A stretch of 64,000 nucleotides of DNA, taken from assembly GCF_001704415.2 (NCBI RefSeq), contig NC_030808.1, positions 132,013,089-132,077,088 of the forward strand, written 5' to 3'. This stretch comes from Capra hircus. Its lineage: Eukaryota; Chordata; Mammalia; Artiodactyla; Bovidae. This document shows, in pieces, positions 46,871 to 58,309 of the stretch. The position numbers and the translations under genes were made by a program. How positions within the stretch are numbered: position 1 is the first letter of the stretch; each line of letters starts with the position of its first letter. A model generated the notes under the pieces. The model was given only the letters and a program-made list of their open reading frames with translations, was not told the DNA's origin and did no database searches.

Positions 46871-48059
46871 TAAAAGTCTGACCCTCTTCTTAACAAAGTA
46901 CAATACAACAGTGGATAAACAATCACACACAGAGTGCCTTAAGTATATGAATGAACAGTTATCTCAGCAGAGACATTATCTCCCTATAAAATTAAGTAGG
47001 CTAGTGAGACATTAAAAGGAGACATTTTTAATAGGAGTAAAGAAGATCGTTTGATCTTGCCAGTAAGACAGCTGGTTAGCAAATAGCACTAGTATCAAAG
47101 TATTTTCAATGTGAGGAAAATAGGAAACTATTTTGATTCTTGACTATGAAGCAAGTATGGTTGAATTGTTAGATACAGAATCCCAGGAATGGAAGATTTT
47201 TGCTTAAGAGTCTCCATGGGAACAACATTCTGCCAGCATTTATTCTCATGCCTTCTAAAATGAATTTAGATTTTAGAAGGTAAATCATAGAAGATTTTTA
47301 CAAAGAGTAACCCCAGTTTTATAGGAAACTCTATATTCCTTAAGCAGTGATTGCCTTTTTATATAGATTAAAATAGCATGAAAACAAGAAAGTGTGTTCT
47401 CCACAAATTTGTTTCCTGCTTTATGATATAAAACAGAATTCCAGGAAGACAAAATGACATGTTCAGGAAGTAAGGGATCATCTTAAGGAGAATTATTTGC
47501 AACTGTTTGATTCAGGAGTCAGTGGGTCTTAAAGTGGGGTTCAAGCACTGGTCTTTAGCAATGAATAAAATAGCATTGAAAAGCAGGAAAATATAGGTTT
47601 ATGTCTTGACTTACTTGATTTTTGGGATAAATACCTCCTTTAGTCACAGTTTCCTGTTCTATAAATTATTGATAATCATCAGATCTTCTATAGTTGTAAT
47701 GTGTATTTCATTGAAGAATGTGATTGTGGATATCTCGCTTGTGCCAAATGTACCTCATATTTATTTGCTTAAATATTTGTTGTGTAGTCTAGCTTCTATA
47801 AATATATGTTTTAACTCCTCTATTAAACAAGATACAGACCTTGGGGATGCAGTCAGGATGAGGAAGTTTTGGTCTCTTCATTTTCTATTTCTCTTTGCTG
47901 TAAAGCTCCATATTTTTAAATGTTTGGGTTGTGTCTGATTTCAGAATGTTCAAGTAGATGAGTTTTAGCAGTAATAAAAAAGTACAGTACATTGTGGTAG
48001 TGGGTTGTAGTCATTATTTGTGATGAATGAATTTTTAAAAAATTGTGGATCCTTAGGCT
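46871..48059. other. Unclassified non-coding DNA
   Basis: A possible decayed sense MIR at about 47590-47720. Nothing else recognised. Confidence 0.4.
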
Positions 48060-48425
48060 ATTGACATTAGAAATGACTGGAGTGCTGTTAAAAATCTGAC
48101 CTCTGAGTCCAACCCAAGACTTACTGAATCAAAATAAACCTTAGTTGCACATTGGAATTACCTGGGAAGATTAAAAAAATTACAAATGACTGGACCCCAC
48201 CCCTAGAAAATCTGACTTAATGCATCTGGAGTTGTGGTTAGGGGTTCTTAAAACAGTGTTAGAATTAACTGTAGGGGTCTTCTGAGTTTGTTAGATCCCA
48301 AACTGAGAATTTGTGATTGAGCTGGTTATGTTTGGGGCCTGATATTTTGCAGTTCTAATAAGTTCTCAGGTGGTACTGATGCCAGTCCAGGGACTACAGT
48401 TTGAGAACTGTACTGTTAGGTTATG
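48060..48425 (+). mobile_element. MER5-type hAT element(s)
   Basis: TTGCACATTGGAATTACCTG and GGACCCCACCCCTAGAAAAT are MER5 head and core. GATGCCAGTCCAGGGACTAC and TTTGAGAACTGTACTG are a MER5 end. The spacing suggests two overlapping or nested copies. Confidence 0.7.
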
Positions 48426-48647
48426 AACTACTTGTTTTGGAGGATATGCGATATTAAATGAAGAAGCTTAGTCGACTGATAAGGAACATAGGAATTATAA
48501 TAGATTTCAAAGTAAAAAGTGTTATGTGGTAAACTCTGTATTTTAATTTGCAAAGGAGAAAGGTTATTATTGTATTCATTATATTCATAAGTCTTAAACC
48601 TTTAAAATTTTTAGATGAAATGAAAAAATCCCCAATGTTATTAATAA

Positions 48648-48772
48648 TGTGTGTGTGCTCAGTTGCTCAGTCATGTCCAACTCTTTGCAGCCCCACAGAC
48701 TGTGGCCTGCCAGGCTCCTCTGTCCATGGGATGTTCCTGGCAAGAATACTGGAGAGGGTTGCCATTTCCTCC
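48648..48772 (-). mobile_element. Bov-tA SINE, head missing, minus
   Basis: CAGTTGCTCAGTCATGTCC through GGGTTGCCATTTCCTCC. The tRNA head is absent. Confidence 0.88.
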
Positions 48773-48784
48773 GATGTTGAAGAA

Positions 48785-50240
48785 AGCAAATTTTTCTCTC
48801 TCATGTCAGGTGTATTGAGGTGGAATTTACATAAAGTAGAAGTTACTCTTTCCTGAGTTTTGACAAATGTATCAACTGTGAAACTATCAGAATCAAAATA
48901 TAGAAGAGTTGTAACAATTCTCTCATGCCACTGTGTAGTCGCCTGTTTCTCCAACCCCATACCTTGGCAACCACTGATCTCCTTTCTCATCTTATAGTTC
49001 TGCTTCTTTAAGAATGTCATATAAATGAAATCACCTATTCTGGTTTCTTTCACTAAGCAGAATGCATTTGAGATTCATCCATGATGTTGCATTTATCAGT
49101 ACTTCCATTTCTTTCTTTCTTTTTGTAAGAGCATATTAGGTTTACAGCAAAATTAAACTGAAAGCGTAGAAAATTCTTGTATAGCCATGACCACCCCCCC
49201 CCCCCCCCCGCCATTCTCAGCTGACCTGATTAATCACAGAGTGGTTCACTAGTTATAATCAGTGAACCTACATCGACACGTCATTATTATCCAAAGTCCA
49301 TAGTTTACATTAGGGTTCATTTTATTGTTAATTTTTTGAGTTTGACAAAAATGTAATGACATGTATCGACCATTATAGTAAACCTAAAATAGTTTCACTG
49401 CCCTAAAAAACCATGTTTTGCCTGTTTATCCCTTCTAACCCTTCATCCCTGGCAGCTACTTTCTACTGTCCTTCATGGTTTTGCCTTTTCCAGAATGCCA
49501 TTTAGTTGAAATCATACAATATGTAGTGTTTTCAGATTGGCTACATCACTTAAAAATATACATTTAAACTTTCTCCATGTCATTTCATGACTTGATAACT
49601 CATTTTCTTTTTATCACTGAATAACACCACAGTTTATTCATTTACATGCTGAAGGACATCTTGGTTGCTTCTAAGTTTTAGCAATTAGGAATAAAACTGC
49701 TCTGAAAATCTGTGTGTATTTTTTTTTAATTTTTTCTTTTTTTTTTTTTTTTAATTTTAAAATCTTTAATTCTTACATGTGTTCCCAAACATGAACCCCC
49801 CTCCCACCTCCCTCCCCATAACATCTCTGTGGGTCATCCCCATGCACCAGCCGCACGCATGCTGTATCCTGTGTCAGACATAGACTGGCGATTCAATTCT
49901 TACATGATAGTATGTGTGTATATTTTTATGTGAGCACAAGTTGTTAATTCATTTAGATAACCTTCAAGGAGTGGAGTTGCTGGATCATATGGTAAAGGTA
50001 CGTTAGTTTTGTAAGAAACTTCCCAGTTGTCTTCCAAGTGGTTATACCTGCCAGCAGTATAAGAGAGTTCCTGATGCTCTACATCCTCATCAGCATCTGA
50101 TATTGTCAGTGTTCCAGACTGACCATTTTGATAGATGTGTGTTGTTGAGTATCTTTTTATATGCCATCTGAGTATCTTCTTTGGTGAGATATTTAGGTTT
50201 TTTGCCCATTTATAAAAGTGCTAAGAGTCCGTTGTATATT
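48785..50240 (-). mobile_element. Old L1 3' UTR fragments, minus, with a younger L1 end inside
   Basis: Two inverted L1 3' ends in series, with a junction near 49128. Text includes ATATAAATGAAATCACCTAT, CCCTGGCAGCTACTTTCTAC and TGGAGTTGCTGGATCATATG. A C-run occupies about 49192-49209. Confidence 0.75.
49726..49913 (-). mobile_element. Bovid-type L1 3' end nested in old L1, minus
   Basis: A long T-run is followed by TTCCCAAACATGAACCCCC and TAGACTGGCGATTCAATTC. It is flanked by TGTGTGTATTTTTT-like sequence at about 49711-49725 and 49914-49928, a plausible target duplication. Confidence 0.8.
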
Positions 50241-50252
50241 TTAGATAACAGT

Positions 50253-50808
50253 CATTATTAGAAGAAAAGTTATGACCAACCTAGATAACATATTGAAAAG
50301 CAGAGACATTACTTTGCCAACAAAGGTCTGTCTAGTCAAGGCTATCGTTTTTCCAGTGGTCATGTATGGATGTGAGAGCTGTGAAGAAGGCTGAGCGCCG
50401 AAGAATTGATGCTTTTGAACTGCGGTGTTGGAGAAGACTCTTGAGAGTCCCTTGGACTGCAAGGAGATTCAACCAGTCCATTCTGAAGGAGATCAGCCCG
50501 GAGATTTCTTTGCAAGGAATGATGCTAAAGCTGAAACTCCAGTACTTCGGCCACCTCATGCGAAGAGTTGACTCATGGGAAAAGACTCTGCTGCTGGGAG
50601 GGATTGGGGGCAGGAGGAGAAGGGGACGACAGAGGATGAGATGGCTGGATGGCATCACGGACTCGATGGACGTTGAGTCTGAGTGAACTCTGGGAGTTGG
50701 TGATGGACAGGGAGGCCTGGCATGCTGCGATTCCTGGGGTCGCAAAGAGTCGGACGCGACTGAACAGAACGCGACTGAACAGAACGCGACTGAACAGAAC
50801 TGAACTGA
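50253..50808 (+). mobile_element. BovB LINE 3' end with an expanded tail, plus
   Basis: Sense RT C-terminus from AGTTATGACCAACCTAG to the tail. The tail contains GCGACTGAACAGAAC three times in tandem (50756-50800) before CTGAACTGATAC. The frame at 50366-50686 covers the C-terminal block but is broken upstream. Confidence 0.92.
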
Positions 50809-51330
50809 TACATAACATAAAATGTATCATCTTGATTTTTAAGTGCACATTTAAGTAGTGTTCAGTACTTTCATATTGTACAATCAATATCAGAATTCTT
50901 TTCATCTTGCAAAATGGAAACTCCGTACTGGTTAAACAACTTTGTATTTTTCACTCTTCATAGCCCTTGGCAGCCACCATTTTACTTTCTATGTCTGAAT
51001 TTGACTACTCCAGGTACCTCATATAAGTGGAATCTTACACTGTTTGTCTTTTTGTGACGAGTCTATTTCACTTAGCATAATGACCTCAGGGTTCATCCAT
51101 GTTATAACGTGTGTCAGAATTTTCATCTTTTTAAGGCTGAATTATAAGTATAATGTATAATTACATGTATATATAATTTTTTTAATCCATTCACTCATCA
51201 GTGTACGCTTGGATTGCTTCCAGGTGCTGTTCTGCATAATGCTGTTCTGAATGTGGATATACATGTATCTCCTTGAAGCCCCATTTTTAATTGTTTTTTG
51301 TATACACTCAGAAGTGGAATTATTGGATCA
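50809..51330 (-). mobile_element. Old L1 3' UTR, minus
   Basis: TTGGCAGCCACCATTTTAC, ACTTAGCATAATGACCTC and GAAGTGGAATTATTGGATC are inverted L1 3' text. Confidence 0.75.
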
Positions 51331-51429
51331 TTCATTTCTTCTTTAATTTCTTTAAACAACTTTTTGTAGTTTTTAGTATGTAAGGCTTTTTGCTTTCTTT
51401 GTTGTATTTGTTCTTAAGTATTTTATTTT

Positions 51430-52204
51430 CAGTTTTTCAATTTTATTTTTTATTTTATTGATTTATGGTTGATTTGCAGTGTTGTGTTAGTTTCTGGTAT
51501 ATAGCAAAGTGATTCAGTCAAAAAATATATATATCCACACATACACAAACACACAAATATATATATTTATTTTTTACATTCTCTTCCACTATAGGTTATT
51601 ACAAGATATTGAGTATAGTTCTCTATGTTTACACAGTAGGTCCTTGTTGATCATCTATTTTATATATAGAAGTATGTATATTTTAGTCTGAAACTCCTAA
51701 TTTATCCCACACTTTGGTAACCATAAGTTTGTTTTCTTTGTGAGTCTGTTTTGTAAATTCATTTGTATCATTTTTTTAGATTCCACATAGAAGCAATGTT
51801 GCATGAAATTTGTCTGGCTTACTTACAGTAATCTCTAGGTTCATCCATGTTGCTGCAGATGACATTTCATTCTTTTTTTATGGCTGAGTAATATTCCATT
51901 GTGTTTGTATGAGGGGGTGGGGATACATACACATCCATTCATTTGTTGATGGGCACTGAGGTTACTTCCATGTCTTAGTTATTATAAATGGTACTGCAAT
52001 ATATATCGGAGTGTGTGTTTCTTTTCAAATTATGTTTTCCTTTGGATATATGCCCAGAAGTGGGGTTGCAAGATCATATGTTAGCTCTGTTTTTAATTTT
52101 TTAAGGATTAAGTATTTTATTTTTGATGGCATTATAAATGGAATTGTTCATTTTCAGATTGTTCATATTATATGGAAACAGCATATATTTGTTTATTTTT
52201 TAAT
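51430..52204 (-). mobile_element. Artiodactyl L1 3' end, minus
   Basis: GATTTGCAGTGTTGTGTTAG, ACAGTAGGTCCTTGTTGAT and GGCTGAGTAATATTCCATTG. Contains (AT)n/(CA)n near 51523-51562. Confidence 0.8.
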
Positions 52205-52209
52205 CATAC

Positions 52210-52504
52210 TGTTATGCACCGAGCCCGTATCTCTGAACCGACCGAGAGAGCAAGTCCACCACAATAATGCAAAGGCAAGAAGGGAGTTTATTTCTAGCGC
52301 GCTAGGGCCCAAGTCTCTCCAGCACAGTGGAATCCAACAAGAGCCCCGAACAAAGGAGTATGGCGGCTTATATACAGGCAGTTCTTTGTCTCAGTTACAG
52401 CAGTAGCTGGCGTTACATGATTGGCCAGGCAGGAGGAGCGCATGTCCTGTCTCTTTCTGGTAAACATGGCTCAGGTCCTAGAGCCCGTCGTTTGGTCCCT
52501 AACA
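52210..52504 (-). mobile_element. Solo LTR of an endogenous retrovirus
   Basis: A 295-bp unit on the plus strand starts TGTTATGCACC and ends GGTCCCTAACA, so TG..CA ends hold on both strands. The 5-bp duplication CATAC flanks it (52205-52209 and 52505-52509). Read on the minus strand it has a TATATAAG box in U3 and AATAAA downstream, in the proper order. It is CpG-rich and little decayed, so probably recent. No internal viral genes remain. The retrovirus class is not resolved. Confidence 0.88.
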
Positions 52505-52509
52505 CATAC

Positions 52510-53040
52510 AAGTTTGCTAAATTTTTAAAATTAGTGCTAAATTTTTTCTCTTTGTGTGTAACCTTTAGGGTTTTCTGCATGCAATATTATATGATCTACA
52601 GATAGTTTTATTTCTTTTCCTATTTGGATGCTATTTCTCTATTTTTCTTGCCTGATTGTTGCGATTTCTAATACTTTGTTGAAAAGAAGTGGTGAAAGTA
52701 GGCATCCTTTGCTCCTTCCAGATTTTAGAGAAAAGCTTTCAGCCTTTCACTATTAGGTATGATATTAGCTGTGAAACTTTCATATATTGCCTTTATCGTT
52801 TAAAAGATGATTTCTTTCTATTCCTAGTTTGTTATTTTTAATCTGAAATGGTGTCACATTTTGTAAAGTGCCTTTTCTGTATTGCTTGAGGTGATTATGT
52901 AATTTTTTCCCCTTTGTTCATTAATGTGCTGTGTAGTATATTGATGGATTTCAATATGTTGATCCATCCTTGCTTTCTAGGAATAAATCCCATTTGGTTA
53001 AGGGGTATAATTCTTTCAGTATGCTGTTGTTTAGCTCAAT
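52510..53040 (-). mobile_element. L1 ORF2 segment, minus
   Basis: Inverted ORF2 text continues beyond the LTR: GTTGAAAAGAAGTGGTGAAA, GATGGATTTCAATATGTTG and ATAAATCCCATTTGGTTAAG. Confidence 0.75.
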
Positions 53041-53418
53041 CTTGAAACATTTTAAAAAATAATTTTTGTTTATATAATGATAGTCTTAATAAATGACAAG
53101 GCTATGTTCATTTTATACAGAGCTTGGATAGTGTGGTGTTTCAGTTCTTATTTTTCACCTCATGTTTATATACTGCCTTGCTTGGATTATACCTGATTTA
53201 TGGGAGTATATTGCTTCCCCTAAGGCTACAGACAGAATTTCACATATGAACGCTGCTTATTTAAGTCATACAGTTAAATATTGGTGAGTTTGATACAGTT
53301 TTCAGTTCTAGTATAAAAGAGGCATATTTTGCAATTAGGGCATAGATATGTTGCTATTTTATAGTGTTCTGAACTGCAATTCTCAGATTAATGTATTTTA
53401 AGTCAAAGAGATACTATA
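53041..53418. other. Unclassified non-coding DNA
   Basis: No gene or repeat recognised. Confidence 0.4.
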
Positions 53419-53512
53419 ATTTTTGTTCTTCAGTCACCAGGTTGTGTCCAACTCTGCAACCCTGTAGACTGCAGCATGCCAGGCTTCCTTGTCCTTTACT
53501 ATCTTGAGTGAT
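53419..53512 (-). mobile_element. Diverged BovB/Bov-tA 3' end, minus
   Basis: CTTCAGTCACCAGGTTGTG and GACTGCAGCATGCCAGGCTT are the inverted tail and adjoining body. Only about 90 bp remain. Confidence 0.75.
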
Positions 53513-53739
53513 TTTGTTTTCCTCTGTATAATTCAGTTGATATTTACTCATATTTATAAATTTTTACCATGCAAAAAATGAAGTTTTTGTGTGTGTTACA
53601 ACAGGCAGTGCTTAGTTTTGTTATATATAATTCTTTAATCCTTATATTGGACAAAATTTGCATCTTGATATAATCTACTTTAAATTAAAAATATTCAATT
53701 CATATAATTTTTACATAAAGACATGAGAATTTATCCCCC

Positions 53740-54770
53740 TGTTGCTATTCTTTTTGGCTTAGCTCTCAACTTTTCCTTCATTCTGTGTGAATAGCATAGT
53801 ATCTATTGTTCCATATTTCTCTCTGTTTCTTATACAGATATTTGTATTCCCAGTTGCATATATAGACTTGCTGTGATGTTGAGTTTAAAAAGGTGGGATC
53901 ATTATATATACTTTCGGCATCCTTTCTGTTTTCATTAATAGTGCCTTAGAGAAATCCCCCATCTAAAGGGTAACTTTGCTATCCATTTGAAGTGTAACTC
54001 TAATTCATTGTTTTTGTGACTTCAAAAGAATGCTTAATTGTGTGTTGTATAAAATTTATTTAATCATTCCCACATTTATGGAAGTAGTCTATTTCATTGT
54101 CATTTTAAGCAGCATTGCATCTGTCCTTTCTTCCAGATGGTTTTATTTCTTTGGGATAGATTTCCAGAAGTAGAATTGCTAGGTTGAAAGGTTTTTATAT
54201 TTTTTATTTAAGTAGATGTTGCCAAATTGCTTTTTACCAAAATTTTCCATTAGCAGTGTGTAATAATACTTTGTCTCCTACACCTCTGCCAGGAATTGGG
54301 GCTGTAGCTTTTTAAACCTTTGCCAGTCTAGTAGGTGTAATGTTCATTGTTATTTCTAATTTGAATTTCCCTGAGTACTAAGGAGTTTGGACATCTTTTT
54401 TTTTTATTTGTGAGCATTTGATTTTCCTCTTTTGTGAATTGTTCTTTTGATATCCTTTTTGTCCAAATTCTGTTTGGGTTGTTTGTCTTTTTCATATTGT
54501 AAGAGCTCACTGTGTCTTAATACATTAATACATTACTTCTGTTGCAGATGTTTTTATTTCTCTCCAGGTACAAAAAGCTTTTTATGCAAATCCCTTTATA
54601 CTTTTTTAGTTTTGAATTTTTAATAAGATGTTTCCCAGGTGTTTTTTCGTGGAAGATTTTTACTTTTTCTACACTTCACATTTGTCTTGAGTTTATTTTT
54701 GTATGTCTTACAACCTTAGAGTACCCACTTTTTCTTCAAGATTACCAACATTTTAAAAATATTAATTAAA
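53740..54770 (-). mobile_element. Old L1 3' region, minus
   Basis: CATTTTAAGCAGCATTGCAT, ATTTCCAGAAGTAGAATTGC and CTGAGTACTAAGGAGTTTGG are inverted L1 3' text. Continues beyond the BovB inserted at 54777-56743. Confidence 0.75.
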
Positions 54771-54843
54771 CCATTGTGACATTGTACAGGAGGCAGGGAT
54801 CAAGATCAGCCCCAAGAAAAAGAAATGCAAAAAGGCAAAATGG

Positions 54844-56678
54844 TTGTCTGAGGAGGCCTTACAAATAGCTGTGAAAAGAAGAAAAGCGAAAAGCAAAGGA
54901 GAAAAGGAAAGATATATCCATTTGAATGCAGAGTTACAGAGAATAGCAAGGAGAGCTAAGAAAGCCTTCCTCAGTGATCATTGCAAAGAAATAGAGGAAA
55001 ACAATACAATGGGAAAGATTAGCGATCTCTTAAAGAAAATTAGAGATAACATGGGAACATTTTATGCAAAGATGGGCTCAGTAAAGGACAGAAATGGTAT
55101 GGACCTAACAGAAGCAGAAGATATTAGAAAGAGGTGGCAAGAATACAGAGAGGAACTATACCAAAAAGATCTTCATGACCCAGATAATCACGGTGGTGTG
55201 ATCAATCACTCACCTAGAGCCAGACATCCTGGAGTGCGAAGTCGAGTGAGCCTAAGGAAGCATCACTATGAACAAAGCTAGTGGAGGTGATGGAATTCCA
55301 GCTGAGCTATTTCCAGTCCTAAAAGATGATGCTGTGAAAGTGCTGCACTCAATGTGCCAGCAACTCTGGAAAACTCAGCAGTGGCCACAGGACTGGAAAA
55401 GGTCAGTTTTCATTCCAATCTGAAAGAAAGGCGATGCCAAAGAATATTAAAACTACCACACAATTGCACTCGTCTCACACGCTAGTAAAGTAATGTTCAA
55501 AATTCTCCAAGCCAAGCTTCAGTATGTGAACTGAGAACTTCCAGATCTTCAAGCTGGATTTAGAAAAAGCAGAGGAACCAGAGATCAAATTGCCAGCATC
55601 TGTTGAATCATCAAAAAAGCAAGAGAGTTTCAGAAAAACATCTACTTCTGCCTTATTGACTATGCCAAAGCCTTTGACTGTAGATCACAATAAACTGTGG
55701 AAAATTCTGAAAGACATGGGAATACCAGACCACCTGACCTGCCTCTTGAGAAATCTGTATGCAGGTCAGGAAGCAACAGTTAGAACTGGACATGGAACAA
55801 CAGCCTGGTTCCAAATAGAAAAAGGAGCATGTCAAGGCTGTATATTGTCACCCTGCTTATTTAACTTCTATGCAGAGTACATCATGAGAAACGTCGGACT
55901 GGACGAAGCGCAAGCTGGAATCAAGTTTGCTGGGAGAAATGGTCCGTAACCTCAGATATGTGGATGACACCATCCTTATGGCAGAAATTGAAGAAGAACT
56001 AGAGAGCCTCTTGATGAAAGTGAAAGAGGAGAGTGAAAAAGTTGGCTTAAAGCTCAACATTCAGAAAACAAAGATCATGGCATCTGGTCCTATCACTTCA
56101 TGGGAAGATGGCGAAACAGTGGAAACAGTGCAGACTTTATTTTTTTGGGCTCCAAAATCACTGCAGATGGTGATTGCAGCCGTGAAATTAAAAGATGCTT
56201 GGACCAACCTAGACAGCATATTCAAAAGCAGAGACATTACTTTGCCGACAAAGGTCCATCAAATCAAGGTTATAGTTTTTCCACTAGTCATGTATGGATA
56301 TGAGAGTTGGATTATAAAGAAAGTTGTGCACCTAAGAATTGATGCTTTAAAAAAAAAAAAAAGAATTGATGCTTTTGAACTGTGTTGTTGGAGAAGACTC
56401 TTGAGAGTCCCTTGGACAGCCAGATATCCAACCAGTCCATCCTAAAGGAAATCAGTTCCAAATATTCACTGGAAGGACTGATGCTGAAGCTGAAACTCCA
56501 TTACTTTGGCCACCTGATGGGAAGAACTGACTCATTTGAAAAGCCCCTGATGCTGGGAAAGATTGAAGGTGTGTGGAGGAGGAGATGGCACAGGATGAGA
56601 TGGTTGGATGGCATCACTGACTCAATGGACATGAGTTTGGGTAAACTCTGGGAATTGGTGATTGTCATGGAGGCCTGA
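54844..56678 (+). pseudogene. BovB reverse transcriptase remnant
   Basis: In order: frame 54844-55281 is the lysine-rich linker. Frame 55590-55949 holds RT fingers and palm (KAFDC-equivalent region, GACQGCILSPCLFNFYAEYI). Frame 55927-56445 has the catalytic box as YVDD and the thumb (VGLKLNIQKTKIMASG). Frame 56382-56678 is the C-terminal block. The catalytic aspartates are kept but frameshifts and stops break it into four pieces. Confidence 0.9.
56334..56376 (+). repeat. Poly(A) insert with a 15-bp duplication
   Basis: AAGAATTGATGCTTT occurs at 56334-56348 and again at 56361-56375, separated by about a dozen A residues. Other BovB copies in the window have this motif once with no A-run. It resembles a retrotransposed tail with nothing else attached. 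Confidence 0.8.
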
Positions 56679-56744
56679 TGTGCTGCAGTCCATGGGGTTG
56701 CAAAGAGTCAGACCACGACTGAGTGAACTGAACTGAAATGAACT

Positions 56745-57260
56745 GCAGCCATCCATTTTCCTCTAATTTGAGGGAATGCCCTTATTTATTAAAAATTTTC
56801 AGTTTTATGGCACTCTTTCTCTCAGTTTGTTATTTTATTTATACTATTCTGTTTCTGTATAAATACTGAGTAGTTTTCTCTAACAGTAATGTGTTTTCAT
56901 ATTAGATGCAGGTTCCAGCTTAACCTTTTTCATCTTTGGCTTGCAGCATTAGTTCTTATATATAAATACGGTCTTTTTTTCCTTAAAAATAATTTGTAAA
57001 AGCCATTTGGATTCTAATTTGAATTACATGAAATTCATTAGCATAAGGGATAACTGACGTGTCTATGATAGTGCTTTCTCAGGATATGATAATGTTTATA
57101 TTTTTTAATAATAATGCATGCTTTATATATTTTGCCAAATTACTTAAATATTTTATAGGTCTTGATGCTTTTGTAATGAGAACATTTTATTCTTCTGTCT
57201 CTAAGGTTATTCTTCCTTCAGCACAAAAACTATTGTTTTTTTGTATATTGCTCTTTTCTC
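56745..57260 (-). mobile_element. Old L1 segment, minus (continuation)
   Basis: AAATTTTCAGTTTTATGGCA and GAATTACATGAAATTCATTA are inverted L1 text on the far side of the BovB insertion. Confidence 0.55.
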
Positions 57261-57267
57261 TAGCCAT

Positions 57268-57690
57268 CAGCTGGTAAATGGATTAAAAACAATGTGGTAT
57301 ACAACAAAGCATTATTTAGCCATAAAGAGGAACCAGGTGTTGATTTGTGTTTAGATAAGATAGATGAACCTTGAAAACATTATGCTAAGTAAAAAGAGTC
57401 AAATCCAGAAGTTCATATAGTATATGATTCCATTTATATGAAAATGTTCAGAATAGGCAAATGCAGTGATACAGAAAGTAGTATTTGTCAGGGGCTATGG
57501 GTACAGAAATGAGACATTACTGCCAATGGGTGTAGGGTGTCTTTTGGGGATGATGAAATGTTCTGGAAGTAGATAGTGGTGATGGTTATACAACGTTGTG
57601 AATAAACTGAAAACTACTGAATTGTTTGCTTAAAGTATATAAGGTTGAATTTTATGATGTGTGAATTATATCTCAGTGTTTAAAAAGAAA
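57268..57690 (+). mobile_element. Old L1 3' end, plus
   Basis: ATCAGCTGGTAAATGGATTA, TTATTTAGCCATAAAGAGG and TTAAGGTTGAATTTTATGATG-like text are sense L1 3' sequence, one of two plus-strand pieces. Confidence 0.75.
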
Positions 57691-58309
57691 CGGTTGCTTT
57701 TTATTTGTATTACTTAGCCTTGAATTTGGTGTTAGGAAACAGAAAACCAGACAACCTTGGCTTGATAAAATAGAACTTCATTTTTCTTACACAGTTGTCT
57801 TTTGTATTGCTTCATTGATACAGTGATAAAGCAGAACAGATAATTAATTCTTGCTCCATAATTTATTCTTGACTTCTTTTTCATGTTTGCATGTGGTTGA
57901 TATGGCTCCAAGCACAGGAAGATAGAGGAAGGGGAAGCAACAGTGATTGTATCAGTAACTCCAAAGTAGTCTTCAAATCTCAAGACTGGACCTTGTTAAA
58001 TGGTCACTCTTGGCTGGAAGTTGGCGGGTGATAAGATGGTGGGGAGTGAGATTTGTGTCAGAAAGTTTGTGGCAAATAAGCTTTCCCATCTAGATCTTTT
58101 TTTAAACTAATGTCATTTAGTGTTTCACAGTTAAAAAAGACTCACAGTTAAAAAAGATTTTGTAGTCTCAGTTATATTCAAGTTTTTTTCCTAGTTAACT
58201 TAGTTTTTTTCTTTTAAAGTTCTCTACATTTTCAGGGGTTGTTCATAGCATTTGTTTATTTACAGAATGGGGAATAGGGAACTAATTATTCAGGACTCCC
58301 TTTAGCTTT
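57691..58309. other. Unclassified non-coding DNA
   Basis: No gene recognised. A 17-bp tandem duplication TCACAGTTAAAAAAGA(C/T) lies at 58125-58158. Confidence 0.4.

Larger units (their letters stand above)
54777..56743 (+). mobile_element. BovB LINE, about 2 kb, plus
   Basis: Sense copy from the linker upstream of the RT (GTGACATTGTACAGGAGGC) to the tail GACTGAGTGAACTGAACTG. Inserted in an old L1 whose text resumes at about 56745. The endonuclease domain is missing by 5' truncation. Confidence 0.92.

Noticed and set aside
49192..49209. C-run as a possible assembly artefact
   Set aside because: It sits inside continuous L1 3' text that aligns on both sides, so a homopolymer expansion is simpler. 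Read data could settle it.
52011..52605. Overlapping plus-strand frames of 131 and 92 aa around the LTR
   Set aside because: They span the L1/LTR junctions and are antisense readings of repeat DNA.
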